A stretch of 44,768 nt of DNA from Bacteroidota bacterium (GCA_013286985.1 JABDEQ010000012.1:1-44768); one strand, 5' to 3'. Shown: positions 1 through 10,022, counted from the stretch's first letter. A program made the numbers and translations. Notes: generated by a model not told the origin, from the sequence alone.

Positions 1-1748
1 ATAACTTTGATTTCAATAAAGATGAAACCTTTACTTACGACAGGGAAAGCCTGCCGTGGATAGCTTCACAGGCCGAAATGGATAACCTGTGGCGCCTGCG
101 GGTAAAATACGATTTACTGAACCTGAAATTAGCCAGCAGTGATATTGCCAAAAACAAGGAAACGCTTAGAAAACGTTATCAAAACCTGTTAACCCAGGCC
201 AACAAGCTCAATAATCAGGATGTTTTCCAGGTATTTATGGATGCCTTTACCGAAGCTATTGACCCGCACACCAATTATTTTAACCCGGCAAATGCAGCCA
301 ATTTCAATATTGATATGTCGCGCCAGTTGGAAGGAATCGGCGCTTCGCTGTTAAATGAAAATGAATTTATTACCATTAAGGGCATTATTCCGGGTGGCCC
401 TGCTGATAAAAGCAAACAAGTTAACGTTGATGACCGCATCGTTGGTGTTGGACAAGGAAAAGAAGGTGAATTCCAGAATATAGTTGGATGGCGCATTGAA
501 AATGCCATTGCGCTGATAAGAGGCACCAAGGGTACTGTAGTACGATTGGAGCTTTTGCCGAAAGGAAGCAGCGTTAGCTCAAAACCTAAGATCATTGAAC
601 TGGTGCGCGAAAAGATCATCTTGAAAGATGAATCGGCTAAGAAAGAAATCCGCACTTATGATAGTAATGGCAAAACGATAAAAATAGGTATCATCTCGGT
701 TCCGGCTTTTTACATTGATTTTAATGATTACAAATCAGGCAATCCAAATTATAAAAGCACCACACATGATGTTAAATTGATTATCGACTCCTTAAAACAA
801 GAAGGTGTTGACGGTATTGTGATGGATATGCGTCAAAACGGCGGCGGTTCGTTATTGGAAGCCGTTGACCTTACCGGCCTTTTCATCAAAACCGGCCCTG
901 TTGTGCAGGTAAGAAACTCTGACAACCAGGTAGAGGTTGATAAAGACGAAGATCCATCGATAGCATATACCGGCCCGCTGGCAATTTTGGTTGACCGCTT
1001 CAGTGCATCAGCTACCGAAATTTTTTCAGGAGCAATACAGGATTATGGCCGCGGATTAATCATCGGCACACAAACATATGGTAAAGGATCCGTTCAAAAT
1101 GCAATCGATCTGGATAGGGTGATCAATCCTTCTATAACTCAGCGCATTGCCGCATTAACCCAAAAAGCTGATAAACCGGTAAATACCGGCAGCCAAAGTG
1201 TTTTCGGTCAGTTAAACTTAACCATTGCCAAGTTTTACCGCATTACCGGTAATTCAACCCAGCACAAAGGTGTAACGCCTGATATTCAGTTCCCTTCAAT
1301 CATTCCTTTGGATAAATATGGCGAAGATACTGAGCCATCAGCAATGCCATTTGATGTTATTGCAAAAAGCAATTATACCAAAGCCGGTGATTTTACAACT
1401 GTTATTCCGCAGTTAAAAAAATTGCATGACCAGCGTATGGAAAGCAGCGCCAGCTATAAATATCTTTTACAGGATATTGCGGAGTTTAAAAAACACCAGG
1501 ATGAAAAAAGCATCACGCTCAACGAGCAAAAATTAAAGCAACAACGTGATGCCGATGACAAAAAGGCTTTTGACGATGAAAATCAACGCCGCGTAGCTAT
1601 GGGCCTTCCCGAACTGAAAAAAGGACAGACAAAACCAAGAAATGAAGACCTTGACTTTTTGAGAAAAGAAGCCGGACAAATACTTACTGACTATATTGGA
1701 TTGGAGCCAAAATATACCAGCACTACGCCCGGTCAGGTAACCAACTAA
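1..1748 (+). CDS. prc: Tail-specific (C-terminal processing) protease, S41A/Prc family, 5' partial
   Basis: Periplasmic serine protease that cleaves proteins at their C-termini. The frame is already open at base 3 and stays open to the ATG at 78, so the true start lies left of the window. Numbering from that ATG, a PDZ domain covers roughly residues 85-190 and the S41 core roughly 195-400. The catalytic serine is Ser311 in FSASATEIF and the general-base lysine is Lys336 in TYGKGSVQ. The 25-residue spacing matches E. coli Prc. A charged helical C-terminal part (about 430-556) fits the DUF3340 region of this family. A strong hairpin terminator follows, so it is probably the last gene of its unit. 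Family assignment is firm; the substrate is unknown. Confidence 0.93.
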   Translation, partial: NFDFNKDETFTYDRESLPWIASQAEMDNLWRLRVKYDLLNLKLASSDIAKNKETLRKRYQNLLTQANKLNNQDVFQVFMDAFTEAIDPHTNYFNPANAANFNIDMSRQLEGIGASLLNENEFITIKGIIPGGPADKSKQVNVDDRIVGVGQGKEGEFQNIVGWRIENAIALIRGTKGTVVRLELLPKGSSVSSKPKIIELVREKIILKDESAKKEIRTYDSNGKTIKIGIISVPAFYIDFNDYKSGNPNYKSTTHDVKLIIDSLKQEGVDGIVMDMRQNGGGSLLEAVDLTGLFIKTGPVVQVRNSDNQVEVDKDEDPSIAYTGPLAILVDRFSASATEIFSGAIQDYGRGLIIGTQTYGKGSVQNAIDLDRVINPSITQRIAALTQKADKPVNTGSQSVFGQLNLTIAKFYRITGNSTQHKGVTPDIQFPSIIPLDKYGEDTEPSAMPFDVIAKSNYTKAGDFTTVIPQLKKLHDQRMESSASYKYLLQDIAEFKKHQDEKSITLNEQKLKQQRDADDKKAFDDENQRRVAMGLPELKKGQTKPRNEDLDFLRKEAGQILTDYIGLEPKYTSTTPGQVTN

Positions 1749-1770
1749 TTAGCAATTTTTGCAAAAAAAC

Positions 1771-1810
1771 AAACAACAAATCCCGGGGCAAAAGCCGGGA
1801 TTTGTTGTTT
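1771..1810 (+). terminator. Intrinsic terminator after the S41 protease gene
   Basis: A perfect 16-bp inverted repeat (1771-1786 with 1795-1810) encloses an 8-nt loop. The right arm ends in a T-rich run and the hairpin starts 23 bases past the stop codon. Confidence 0.85.
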
Positions 1811-1837
1811 AAAGTGGTTCTTGTGCCCAAAATCATT

Positions 1838-1845
1838 TAGCTTTG
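1838..1845 (+). promoter_or_regulatory. Candidate -7 box (TAGCTTTG) for the DUF1835 gene
   Basis: Exact match to the Bacteroidota -7 consensus TAnnTTTG, 28 bases upstream of the ATG at 1874 and just after a terminator. No TTG lies at the usual -33 spacing; the nearest is 14 bases upstream. Confidence 0.45.
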
Positions 1846-1873
1846 ATTATTACGTTTTAATTGCTGAAAAAAT

Positions 1874-2662
1874 ATGAAGATCCTCCACATTCTTAATGGC
1901 GATGCTACTGCCGCCGGTTTTAACGATACCGGTATAGAAGGAGAAGTGCTGGTTTGGCGCGAAGTTTTATCCGAAGGCCCGGTGGAGGAAAACATTTCAA
2001 GCGGCAGCTTCTGGAAAAACCGGATGGGCTTTATTGCAGGTGCATCTGAAGATGCAGCAGAAGATTATCAGCAAAAGGTTTTGAATAACTTAGCCAAACT
2101 GGATGAGGAATATGACGAGATTAACCTCTGGTTTGAATTCGATCTTCATTGCCAGGTTAACCTGCTCGGTGTAATGACCTATCTGAAACAACGTACAGAT
2201 CTGTCATCGCCCAACATTTTTCTCATCTGCCCGGCAGATTATCCCGGAAAAGAAAACTTTAAGGGCATGGGCGAACTGAACGGTGAGGAACTGGAGTATT
2301 TGTATGATAACATCCGGGTTCAGCTAAGCGAATTCGATTTTATTATAGCGGCCGAAGTTTGGGCTGTTTATGTGAGCCGGGGGGCTGAAAAACTGAAGGA
2401 CTATTTATCCAAAACCGATTTTTGGGGAAGCCTGCACCTGTTAAAACCAGCAATGGAGGCACAGCTAAAACGATTGGAAGTAAACAAAAACGGCTTAAAT
2501 TATATCGAACAAAAATTGTTGGATATTTATAATTACGGCTATAAAACCAAGCCAGAAATATATACGGCCTTTTGGGCAACCGAAAAAATTTACGGCATGG
2601 GCAATATGGAGATCGATATTTATCTGGGCCGGCTTAAAAACAAATCATTGATCAATATATAA
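1874..2662 (+). CDS. DUF1835 domain-containing protein
   Basis: A 262-residue soluble protein with no signal peptide or membrane segment. The N-terminus MKILHILNGDATAAGF and the following acidic stretch match the DUF1835 family, which is widespread in Bacteroidota and Firmicutes and has no established biochemical role. A second helical part (about 190-262) looks like a DUF3658-type or winged-helix-like tail, but I cannot settle which. The next gene, a short-chain dehydrogenase, starts only 4 bases after the stop, so the two are likely co-transcribed. An exact -7 box sits upstream. Confidence 0.8.
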   Translation: MKILHILNGDATAAGFNDTGIEGEVLVWREVLSEGPVEENISSGSFWKNRMGFIAGASEDAAEDYQQKVLNNLAKLDEEYDEINLWFEFDLHCQVNLLGVMTYLKQRTDLSSPNIFLICPADYPGKENFKGMGELNGEELEYLYDNIRVQLSEFDFIIAAEVWAVYVSRGAEKLKDYLSKTDFWGSLHLLKPAMEAQLKRLEVNKNGLNYIEQKLLDIYNYGYKTKPEIYTAFWATEKIYGMGNMEIDIYLGRLKNKSLINI

Positions 2663-2666
2663 AGCC

Positions 2667-3416
2667 ATGGCTAAAACATATCTCATTAGCGGCGCGGGCA
2701 GCGGCATAGGCAGGGCAATAGCACAACAATTAAGTAAAAATGGGCACAACTGTATATTACTGGGCCGCAATGCTGCCAAATTAAAACAAACACTCAACAC
2801 CCTTTCCCCCGGTGATCATGCCGTGTTTACTGTTGATATAACCGACAAGCTGCGTTTAAGTGCCGTAGCTTACCAACTGCGCGATAAAGTAATTGATGGC
2901 CTTATAGCCAATGCCGGTATCGGCGGCGAAAACTATTGGGGCGATGATGACCGCTGGCATACGATTATAGAAACCAACTTAACCGGCACCTATAATTTTG
3001 TAAATACGTTTTTACCACTGCTTCAAAAAGCAGCAAACGAAAAGCATGTGCTTATTATATCATCGGTTTTGGCAAGATTAGGTGTTGCCAATTACTCCGC
3101 TTACTGTGCTTCAAAGGCAGGCTTACTGGGCCTGATGCGTTCGTGGGCGGTACAATATGCGCCTCAAAAAATATTGGTTAATGCCATTTGCCCCGGTTGG
3201 GTTGATACCGAAATGTCGCAGCAGGGTTTACAGGGTATTGCCGATGGAATCGGTATTACCAAAGATGAGTTTTATGATATTGCCATGCAAAGCGTACCGT
3301 TGAAACGCATGAGCCAACCCGAAGAAATTGCGGGCCTCGTAGCATATCTGTTAAGTCAAAGCGCTATTACAGGGCAAACTATTGATATTAATGGCGGCGC
3401 AATAATGAATAGCTAA
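2667..3416 (+). CDS. SDR family NAD(P)-dependent oxidoreductase
   Basis: Classical short-chain dehydrogenase/reductase of 249 residues, the usual length. The cofactor motif SGAGSGIG is at residues 8-15 and the NAG motif at 82-84. The catalytic tetrad is visible as Asn104, Ser133, Tyr146 and Lys150 (YSAYCASKAG). The CPGWVDTEM loop and the C-terminal ITGQTIDINGG are typical of the FabG-like branch. Substrate cannot be read from sequence. It follows the DUF1835 gene by 4 bases and converges on the GHL10 gene, whose stop is directly adjacent. Confidence 0.92.
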   Translation: MAKTYLISGAGSGIGRAIAQQLSKNGHNCILLGRNAAKLKQTLNTLSPGDHAVFTVDITDKLRLSAVAYQLRDKVIDGLIANAGIGGENYWGDDDRWHTIIETNLTGTYNFVNTFLPLLQKAANEKHVLIISSVLARLGVANYSAYCASKAGLLGLMRSWAVQYAPQKILVNAICPGWVDTEMSQQGLQGIADGIGITKDEFYDIAMQSVPLKRMSQPEEIAGLVAYLLSQSAITGQTIDINGGAIMNS

Positions 3417-4970
3417 CTATTTAAGCGTAGCCGCAATAGTTGGCGATGGTTCACTCTCGTTCTTTAGCCGGTCAATAGCCGTCACTACATACAAATAGGT
3501 TTTGCCTTTTTCGGCAGTGGTATCGGTAAAAAATGTAGCGTCGTTGTATTGGATGTGTAAAATATATTGCGGATCCGTTAAATCCACCTTCTCGTTCCCG
3601 TTAAAGCGATAAATCACATAGCCGTAAACAGGTTCCTTATCACGCGCAAGCAGGGGCGTTTCCCATTTCAGGTCGACCCCGTTTTTTCCCTGGGCCGATA
3701 AAAAGTTTCGCGGTGCATTTGGCGGTATCGAGTCGAGCCAAAGCATTACCGGTGGCAAAGCAAGGCTGTTGTAATAGTTATTGGTAAGCGAATCGGTAAA
3801 ACCAAGCGGATTATTTAACAATGATTTCGAACTAAAATAAACGCTGCCCTCAACCCTTGGGTTATTACGCAGATATCTTATTTGTGCTGGCATTTGCGCC
3901 GGATCTTTAAATTTACCCTTACGGTGTTCATTTATACGGTACGCCGCCATGCCGATATACAAATGCCGGTTATAGGTATTATCGCTCCACCAGTCAAGCA
4001 GTTTATTAAAGGCGGCCGAATTATTATCAATGGGCCAGTATAATTGCGGGTTAATATAGTCAACCCAACCCTCCTTTACCCATTTTCTCGAGTCGGCAAA
4101 CAGTTCGTAATAGGATGACCCACCATGCGTATCCGACCCTTCAGGGTTTTGAAACTGGTTGGCCCATATCCCAAACGGACTGATCCCGAATTTTACATGT
4201 GGCTTATGCTTATGAATACTGTCGCTCAGCATTTTTATCAGGGTATCCACATTGTGCCGTCTCCAGTCGCGTATATCAGTATAATCGCCCCCGTAAGTTT
4301 TAAAGGTTTCCGCATCATTTATATGCTGCCCGTCAATAGGGTACGGATAAAAATAATCATCCATGTGCACGCCGTCAATGTCATAATTATCAACCACGTC
4401 CAAAATTACTCTTACAATATAGTCGCGCACCTCCGGTATACCCGGATTAAAGAGTTTGATACCACCATAGGTAAAAAACCACTCGGGCTTTATACGGGTA
4501 ATATGCCCGGGGCTTAAAGCCGTAAAATTGGCATCGTTAGTGGCGCGATAAGGGTTAAACCACGCATGCAGTTCCATTCCCCTTTTGTGTGCCTCGTTAA
4601 TGGCAAACTCCAGCGGGTCATATAATGGTGCAGGTGCCCTGCCCTGCTTACCATTAAGCCATTTTGACCAGGGCTCACGGCTTTTGGCATAAAAAGCATC
4701 GGCAGCGGGCCTTATCTGGAACATTATTGCATTAATTCCGGTTTCTTCGTGCGCATCTAATTGACTTATTAGTTCGGCCTTTTGCTGTTCGGTAGTTAAA
4801 TGCTGGGTACTGGGCCAGTCAATATTTTCAACGGTGGCTATCCAAACCCCTCTAAACTCACGCTTGGGGTCCTGTTTTTCGGTTACAGGGGTATTTGCTG
4901 GCTGGCCTAACGCTTTTGTAAATAGAAAGAAATTTAAACTTAAAAAAATTAGTAGCCTGTAACCGTACAT
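3417..4970 (-). CDS. Secreted GHL10/DUF187 family glycoside-hydrolase-like protein
   Basis: The hallmark REFRGVWIATVENIDWPST of the GHL10 (DUF187, YngK-like) family follows an N-terminal signal peptide. The TIM-barrel region spans about residues 35-390 and a fibronectin type III-like domain about 405-510. The family is related to glycoside hydrolases and probably acts on cell-wall or other polysaccharides in the periplasm; the substrate here is unknown. I place the start at the ATG at 4970 (517 aa) rather than a TTG at 5012. The ATG begins the signal peptide directly, and an exact -7 box at 4995-5002 puts transcription initiation downstream of the TTG. Confidence 0.87.
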   Translation of the reverse strand: MYGYRLLIFLSLNFFLFTKALGQPANTPVTEKQDPKREFRGVWIATVENIDWPSTQHLTTEQQKAELISQLDAHEETGINAIMFQIRPAADAFYAKSREPWSKWLNGKQGRAPAPLYDPLEFAINEAHKRGMELHAWFNPYRATNDANFTALSPGHITRIKPEWFFTYGGIKLFNPGIPEVRDYIVRVILDVVDNYDIDGVHMDDYFYPYPIDGQHINDAETFKTYGGDYTDIRDWRRHNVDTLIKMLSDSIHKHKPHVKFGISPFGIWANQFQNPEGSDTHGGSSYYELFADSRKWVKEGWVDYINPQLYWPIDNNSAAFNKLLDWWSDNTYNRHLYIGMAAYRINEHRKGKFKDPAQMPAQIRYLRNNPRVEGSVYFSSKSLLNNPLGFTDSLTNNYYNSLALPPVMLWLDSIPPNAPRNFLSAQGKNGVDLKWETPLLARDKEPVYGYVIYRFNGNEKVDLTDPQYILHIQYNDATFFTDTTAEKGKTYLYVVTAIDRLKNESEPSPTIAATLK

Positions 4971-4994
4971 CAAATCAAGATTTTTTAAACGCCG

Positions 4995-5002
4995 CAAAGA
5001 TA
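4995..5002 (-). promoter_or_regulatory. Candidate -7 box (TATCTTTG) for the GHL10 gene
   Basis: Exact TAnnTTTG match on the minus strand, 24 bases upstream of the ATG at 4970. It lies downstream of the alternative TTG start, so it argues for the shorter protein. Confidence 0.45.
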
Positions 5003-5276
5003 TAAAACTCAAAAGGTAGCTCTTTTAGTATTGGGTATAATAATTACTGTTATTTTATGTTTTAATACTATTGTGTTAATTTTAACACCCTTCCCTGGTA
5101 AATGTTTAAGCCGGCATTGATTAATTCTGTTTAATTTTTTTAACTTTTTAATATATTTAAACGTTATAATTGATAATTAATTAAAATTTATACACCTAAA
5201 AAAAACCAATTGCAAAATTTATTGGTTATTATCGGGGCGCACTAACTATAACTATATAAACTAAAATTTAATTGCT

Positions 5277-6188
5277 ATGGAAAACCAAACAGGGCAAACA
5301 CCCAAAAAAAACTCTAACGTCATTTATTTTTTGATAGTGGTTGTATTGGCATTGCTTGCTACTGATGTTTACTTGTACCTTCAAAAAAACAAATCAGATA
5401 CAAGAATTGTCTATCAAAATGACGAAAAAACCAGGCTACAAACTGAACTAGACAGTTTGGAGGCTCAAATTGAGCAGGTAAATGTTGGCAAAACCAAATT
5501 GTCGGCCGAGTTAACGGCAAAAAATGATTCGCTGAAAGCAAAAATAAAAGTTTTGCGTGGCGAATTGGCAAAAGGCAAACTAACTGTTGCCGAATTGGCC
5601 AAGGCTCAGGAAGATGTAAAACAGCTGAGGTATTTTGTAACCAAATACACCGCAGATATTGAGGAGCTGAAAAAACAAAACGCTTCGCTCACCAACGAAA
5701 GGGATACCTTAAAAACCAACCTGGCAACAGTAAATGAAAAAGCCACTAATCTCGAAAAACAAAATCAGGACCTCGGGACCAAAGTTAAAGTAGGCTCGGC
5801 TATAAAAATCGCTACTGCGGATGTTGTTGCCTATAAAATAAAAGGCAGCGGCAAAGAGGTTGATGTAAAACGCGCAAGTCCGGCCAAAAAGATAAAAATC
5901 AATTTTACCGTGGCCAGTAATGATATTGCGCAACAAGGAATGCATGACATTTTTGTACGCATTATTGACCCTACAGGCAACCTGATTACCGGTGGCGATT
6001 CAGCTAACTTTAATGCCGACGGACAAGATTTGCAGTACACTTACAAAACAGCCATCGACTTTAAAAATGATGGTACGCCCTATGTTATTGACTGGGTTAA
6101 TCCATCTGCTTTCCAAAAAGGTTCATATACCGTTTTGCTTTATGCTGATGGTTACACCATGGGAAAAACCAGCTTCATGCTGAAATAA
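5277..6188 (+). CDS. Membrane-anchored coiled-coil protein of unknown function
   Basis: A 303-residue protein. One transmembrane helix at about residues 15-35 (VIYFLIVVVLALLATDVYLYL) is followed by a long heptad-like charged region (about 45-155) rich in Lys, Glu, Leu and Asn, predicted to form a coiled coil. A compact beta-rich C-terminal domain covers about 175-303 (KINFTVASNDI, VRIIDPTGNLI, YTVLLYADGYTMGKTSFML). The architecture suggests an anchored periplasmic spacer with a terminal binding domain. I do not recognise a named family. The AT-rich 306-bp gap upstream separates it from a divergent gene. Confidence 0.75.
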   Translation: MENQTGQTPKKNSNVIYFLIVVVLALLATDVYLYLQKNKSDTRIVYQNDEKTRLQTELDSLEAQIEQVNVGKTKLSAELTAKNDSLKAKIKVLRGELAKGKLTVAELAKAQEDVKQLRYFVTKYTADIEELKKQNASLTNERDTLKTNLATVNEKATNLEKQNQDLGTKVKVGSAIKIATADVVAYKIKGSGKEVDVKRASPAKKIKINFTVASNDIAQQGMHDIFVRIIDPTGNLITGGDSANFNADGQDLQYTYKTAIDFKNDGTPYVIDWVNPSAFQKGSYTVLLYADGYTMGKTSFMLK

Positions 6189-6206
6189 AAATATCAAGCT
6201 TACTCA

Positions 6207-6242
6207 AAAAAGCCATTCGTTGTAAAAGATGAATGGCTTTTT
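6207..6242. terminator. Bidirectional terminator between convergent genes
   Basis: A perfect 12-bp stem (6207-6218 with 6231-6242) is flanked by A runs on one side and T runs on the other. It lies in the 57-bp gap between the convergent coiled-coil and histidine kinase genes and can serve both. Confidence 0.8.
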
Positions 6243-6245
6243 GCT

Positions 6246-9200
6246 TTAAATGTTATCCGCCGCAGGCAAACTCAAATAAAATGTGGTGCCTTTATTAACG
6301 GTGGTTTCAAACCAAACCTTACCTCCCGCATTTTCGATAGAGTTTTTAACAAAGGCCAGGCCCAGCCCCGTACCCGAACTTTTTGTGGTAAAGTTGGGTT
6401 CAAATATCTTCTCCCGCAAATCTTCGGGTATCCCATTGCCATTATCATTTATAGTGAGCAGGATATTCTTGCTTGTTATCAGGAAGTTTATTTCTATAAT
6501 CGCCATTCTATCTGCCGGAGATGCTTCAATTGCATTTTTAAGCAGGTTGTTAAAACATCTTAGCAACTGATCGCGGTCTGCATTAATCATAAAAGCTGAA
6601 GGCGGGGGCAGATAAACAATTTTAACATTATCCATCTGCTTAAAAATAGTAACTGCCTGTGTTAATATTTCAAAAACATTAAGCGCTTCGATCCGGGTAT
6701 CTGGCATTTTAGCGAAAGCTGAAAACTCTGAGGCTATAGATGAGAGACTCTCAATTTGTTCAACAAACGATTTACTGAAACGCTCAAATTTCTGATCGAA
6801 TTTAGGGTCCTTATCCTTCCACGATTTATCGAGTAACTGCAAACCAAGTTTTAATGGTGTAAGCGGGTTCTTTATTTCGTGGGCAACCTGTTTGGCCATT
6901 TCGCGCCAGGCACTTTCCCTTTCAGATTGGGCCAGCCTTTGGGCGCTATTTTCAAGCGCTGCAATCATTTTATTGTACTCTTTTACCAGCGCCCCAATTT
7001 CATCATTACGCGACCATTTGATGGGTTCGTTTTTCTTGCCGTAAATGGTTCTGCTTAAACTGTGCTGTATAAAATTTAATGGCGCTGTTATTTGGCGGGC
7101 AATAACTACAGCAAACAATCCAATGGCAATAAACACCAACGCGTAAACATTTATCATTACATTTAGCAATGCACCTATCCGTTCCTTATAATCAGTCTCG
7201 TTCGAAAAATAGGGCAATTCCATATAAGCAATCGTCTCATTTTGAGAATTACGCACCGGAAGATACGCTGCTTTATAGTTTAACCTCCCAACAATTTCGT
7301 CGTTAACATACTCCGATTTATTTAGCCCGTGTAATGTGATATATGCCCGCCCGTTCATATGCCGGGCCAGTAAGCCAAATTCGTAAATTTTGGGTTGAGT
7401 GGTTATCAGCAAAGCTCCGTTCAGGTCAAATAAGGACAGATCTGCCATGTAGGTATTAGCAAAATTGTCAAAATCTACCTGACTTTTTTCATTATTATCG
7501 GTCATGTACCTATTAACCGTACCCGTTTCAAATGCCCTTACCACCCTGCTAATTTTATCGCGGATTGTTTTGTCCTGCTGATCCTGGTATTGGGTACTTA
7601 TGGAGAAAAAGGTTATAAAACCAACTACTATCAGCGTAACCATAACCGCAAATACCATCGAAAACTGGATCCGGGTTTTATAAAGTATCCGATCCAGGTT
7701 AAACTTAAAGCTCCACTTTATCTTGTCGTTATTAATGGTTAATATTTTGATGCGCAGCCATAACCAACGAAAAGTTATTATTGATGCGCCGAATATTAAA
7801 AATATCACAAAAAAGAAGGTGACGGATGTTACCCCAAAAAACACCTCATTATTTTCTTTACTAACCACAATTAAATTGCGCTCGCTTGGCTTGTAAATTA
7901 AATGGCTGTAAGTAATAAAGCGCAGATACCACTCCTGTTTATCGCTCTTTGTGTTCTTAAAAACGTATCTTTTTAATTTCCCCTGCAAATCCGTATTAGT
8001 CAGGTCATATACATAATTGCCGTTTTGGCTCAGCAGCTTGTTATCAATATAAAATGCATATGAATACCCCTTAAATTCGTTTTCCAGGTTTACCTGCCCA
8101 TCAATAAGCAGACCCGGAAAAGAAGCAAATGATTGCAATGGCTTTGCCTTTAGCTCAATTACCAGCGTTCCCATCGGGTTACTAGCCACGTGCATGGGAA
8201 TAATGGCAAAGTAATTTAAGAAGCCGAAAGATTGATTTTCGCGATAAAAATAATCAGATACTTTATAGGAGCTATAAAGCACTTCGTCTTTAAAGTCGTT
8301 CAGATCATAGCTCTTATCCAGCGAAAGGGGTTTGTCTTTGCTATCAAACTCATGTACATTAAACTCGTATTTTGATAAATAGCCATTAAAATACAGTTTC
8401 TGCAAGCGTGTTTTTACAAAGTCGGAATTGTATAAACTATCCTTAAAATATTGAATAATGGAAGTGTCGGATACTATTTGATGTTCTATCTTTTTTAAGA
8501 TGTCATCAGCATTCACATCATCTGGAACTTCCAGTTTTTGTATATAGGCTTTCCTTATCTCCCGTTCTTTAACATCCTCAAAATTACTCAGCTTAACCGA
8601 AGCAATAAGGGCACATACCAATATGATTACTCCAAATGCGGAGGAGGTTAAATATGCATTTTTATAACGGTAGGCATAAGCCCGTATAAATACAATTAGC
8701 GCCCAAAGCAAATAATACGATGTGTAAAAACGGGTTATGGTTGTTATTACGGTAGCTAAAACAATACCCGAAATAAATAAAAGCACTTTATTAGTATTCG
8801 GTACAGGCAACTTAATTGCAATTGTTAAAAAAACCTCACTTAATAAGCAAAAAGTGAGGAAAGTAAAACAAAGCATTAAAACGCCCAGCAAACTAAAAAA
8901 CGACAGGTTAAGTACGTTGCTTACATCAAAGCTTATTTTTGAATTGATAACCAAACCATAAAACAGGTTGACAAAAGCAGCCGAAACAATTATCAATATT
9001 GATGTACCTGCTATTAAAATAAGATAAGAGCCTGTTATACCCGGAATTTTTTTTAATGCCAGATGGCGGTGCCGGTAAAGAAAAATAACAAACCAGCTAA
9101 TAAACAATATATTGATACAAAAATCGCCCAGCGACGGGAAGGCATAGCTTGATCCGTAAATTGCAGGATTAAAAATTTCGAGTTTATAGGTAAAGTTGGG

Positions 9201-9986
9201 CCAGCCATAATGCAGGTTAATAAACCTTACGCCAACAATAAACAGGGCCAGCAAAAACAAAGCAAATACCAGGTAGCCTTTTGATGCTATGTAACTGCTA
9301 ACATCGTACATTAAAATGCAGGCGCACAAAAGCGCCAGCACCCATAAAGTTATTTCGTAATAAAAAAACGTGTGATTAACCAGATCGGGCCTTGCCTTTA
9401 CAGAAAACAAATAATCATTGTTTATACTGTGTACCTCGTAAATGTTTTTATCGGTAAAATCGGCAATTTCAATATTGTTATCTTTAATCAGATCATTAGC
9501 AAACGTGTTTTGCAGATACTGGTTCTGAAATGCATAGTTTAGTTTTACAGGGATAAAAAATATCGCCGAAAAATCACCCTCGGTTTTTTTGATAACATCA
9601 TAATACCCGTTGGCGAGCTTTAAAAACGAATAGCCGTTTTTTATAAATTCGGGATGATCGGGTATTGCCTTTACGCCACTCCAAAAACTCAGCTGGTTGT
9701 TTTTTAAAGTGATAAACCATATGCTTTTATCGGTGGTAAAAAATTGGACGTAATTAAGCGCCAGGTACGGGTGGGTGGACAGTTTTTCTAAGTCGCTAAA
9801 CTTAAGCGGGTTATTAACAACCTCGCTCACATAACCTTCTTTTTTATGGATGTTGTTTTCGAGCGTCTTGGCAGTCTGCTCAAGGTTATTTACAGGCGTA
9901 TATGTTTTTTGAACAATAATCGCTGTTATAAACAAACTGGCGCACAATAAAACCAGCAGTACACGTATTTTTGCAGATGTAGCCAA
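6246..9986 (-). CDS. Very large multi-span sensor histidine kinase (NtrY-like kinase core)
   Basis: A 1246-residue membrane kinase. By eye there are about 12 membrane helices: one at residues 7-27, a block of eight between about 205 and 470, then about 735-760, 790-815 and 940-962. Two large extracytoplasmic regions lie between them. A HAMP domain (about 960-1012) leads into the dimerisation helix with phospho-acceptor His1036 (AHEIKNPLTPLK). The ATPase domain shows NDNGNGIP (near 1180) and GTGLGLA (1205-1211). No receiver domain is fused and no response regulator is adjacent. The start is a TTG: there is no nearby in-frame ATG and the signal-anchor begins at once. An exact -7 box lies 29 bases upstream. 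Confidence 0.92.
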   Translation of the reverse strand: MATSAKIRVLLVLLCASLFITAIIVQKTYTPVNNLEQTAKTLENNIHKKEGYVSEVVNNPLKFSDLEKLSTHPYLALNYVQFFTTDKSIWFITLKNNQLSFWSGVKAIPDHPEFIKNGYSFLKLANGYYDVIKKTEGDFSAIFFIPVKLNYAFQNQYLQNTFANDLIKDNNIEIADFTDKNIYEVHSINNDYLFSVKARPDLVNHTFFYYEITLWVLALLCACILMYDVSSYIASKGYLVFALFLLALFIVGVRFINLHYGWPNFTYKLEIFNPAIYGSSYAFPSLGDFCINILFISWFVIFLYRHRHLALKKIPGITGSYLILIAGTSILIIVSAAFVNLFYGLVINSKISFDVSNVLNLSFFSLLGVLMLCFTFLTFCLLSEVFLTIAIKLPVPNTNKVLLFISGIVLATVITTITRFYTSYYLLWALIVFIRAYAYRYKNAYLTSSAFGVIILVCALIASVKLSNFEDVKEREIRKAYIQKLEVPDDVNADDILKKIEHQIVSDTSIIQYFKDSLYNSDFVKTRLQKLYFNGYLSKYEFNVHEFDSKDKPLSLDKSYDLNDFKDEVLYSSYKVSDYFYRENQSFGFLNYFAIIPMHVASNPMGTLVIELKAKPLQSFASFPGLLIDGQVNLENEFKGYSYAFYIDNKLLSQNGNYVYDLTNTDLQGKLKRYVFKNTKSDKQEWYLRFITYSHLIYKPSERNLIVVSKENNEVFFGVTSVTFFFVIFLIFGASIITFRWLWLRIKILTINNDKIKWSFKFNLDRILYKTRIQFSMVFAVMVTLIVVGFITFFSISTQYQDQQDKTIRDKISRVVRAFETGTVNRYMTDNNEKSQVDFDNFANTYMADLSLFDLNGALLITTQPKIYEFGLLARHMNGRAYITLHGLNKSEYVNDEIVGRLNYKAAYLPVRNSQNETIAYMELPYFSNETDYKERIGALLNVMINVYALVFIAIGLFAVVIARQITAPLNFIQHSLSRTIYGKKNEPIKWSRNDEIGALVKEYNKMIAALENSAQRLAQSERESAWREMAKQVAHEIKNPLTPLKLGLQLLDKSWKDKDPKFDQKFERFSKSFVEQIESLSSIASEFSAFAKMPDTRIEALNVFEILTQAVTIFKQMDNVKIVYLPPPSAFMINADRDQLLRCFNNLLKNAIEASPADRMAIIEINFLITSKNILLTINDNGNGIPEDLREKIFEPNFTTKSSGTGLGLAFVKNSIENAGGKVWFETTVNKGTTFYLSLPAADNI

Positions 9987-10014
9987 GTGTTTATATAAGT
10001 ATGTGCAATTTAAA

Positions 10015-10022
10015 CAAAAATA
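10015..10022 (-). promoter_or_regulatory. Candidate -7 box (TATTTTTG) for the histidine kinase gene
   Basis: Exact TAnnTTTG match on the minus strand, 28 bases upstream of the TTG start at 9986 and just past the fabD terminator. It suggests the kinase is transcribed separately from fabD. Confidence 0.4.

Noticed and set aside
275..655. Long minus-strand open frame inside the S41 protease gene
   Set aside because: It is antisense to a strongly supported gene and has no independent features.
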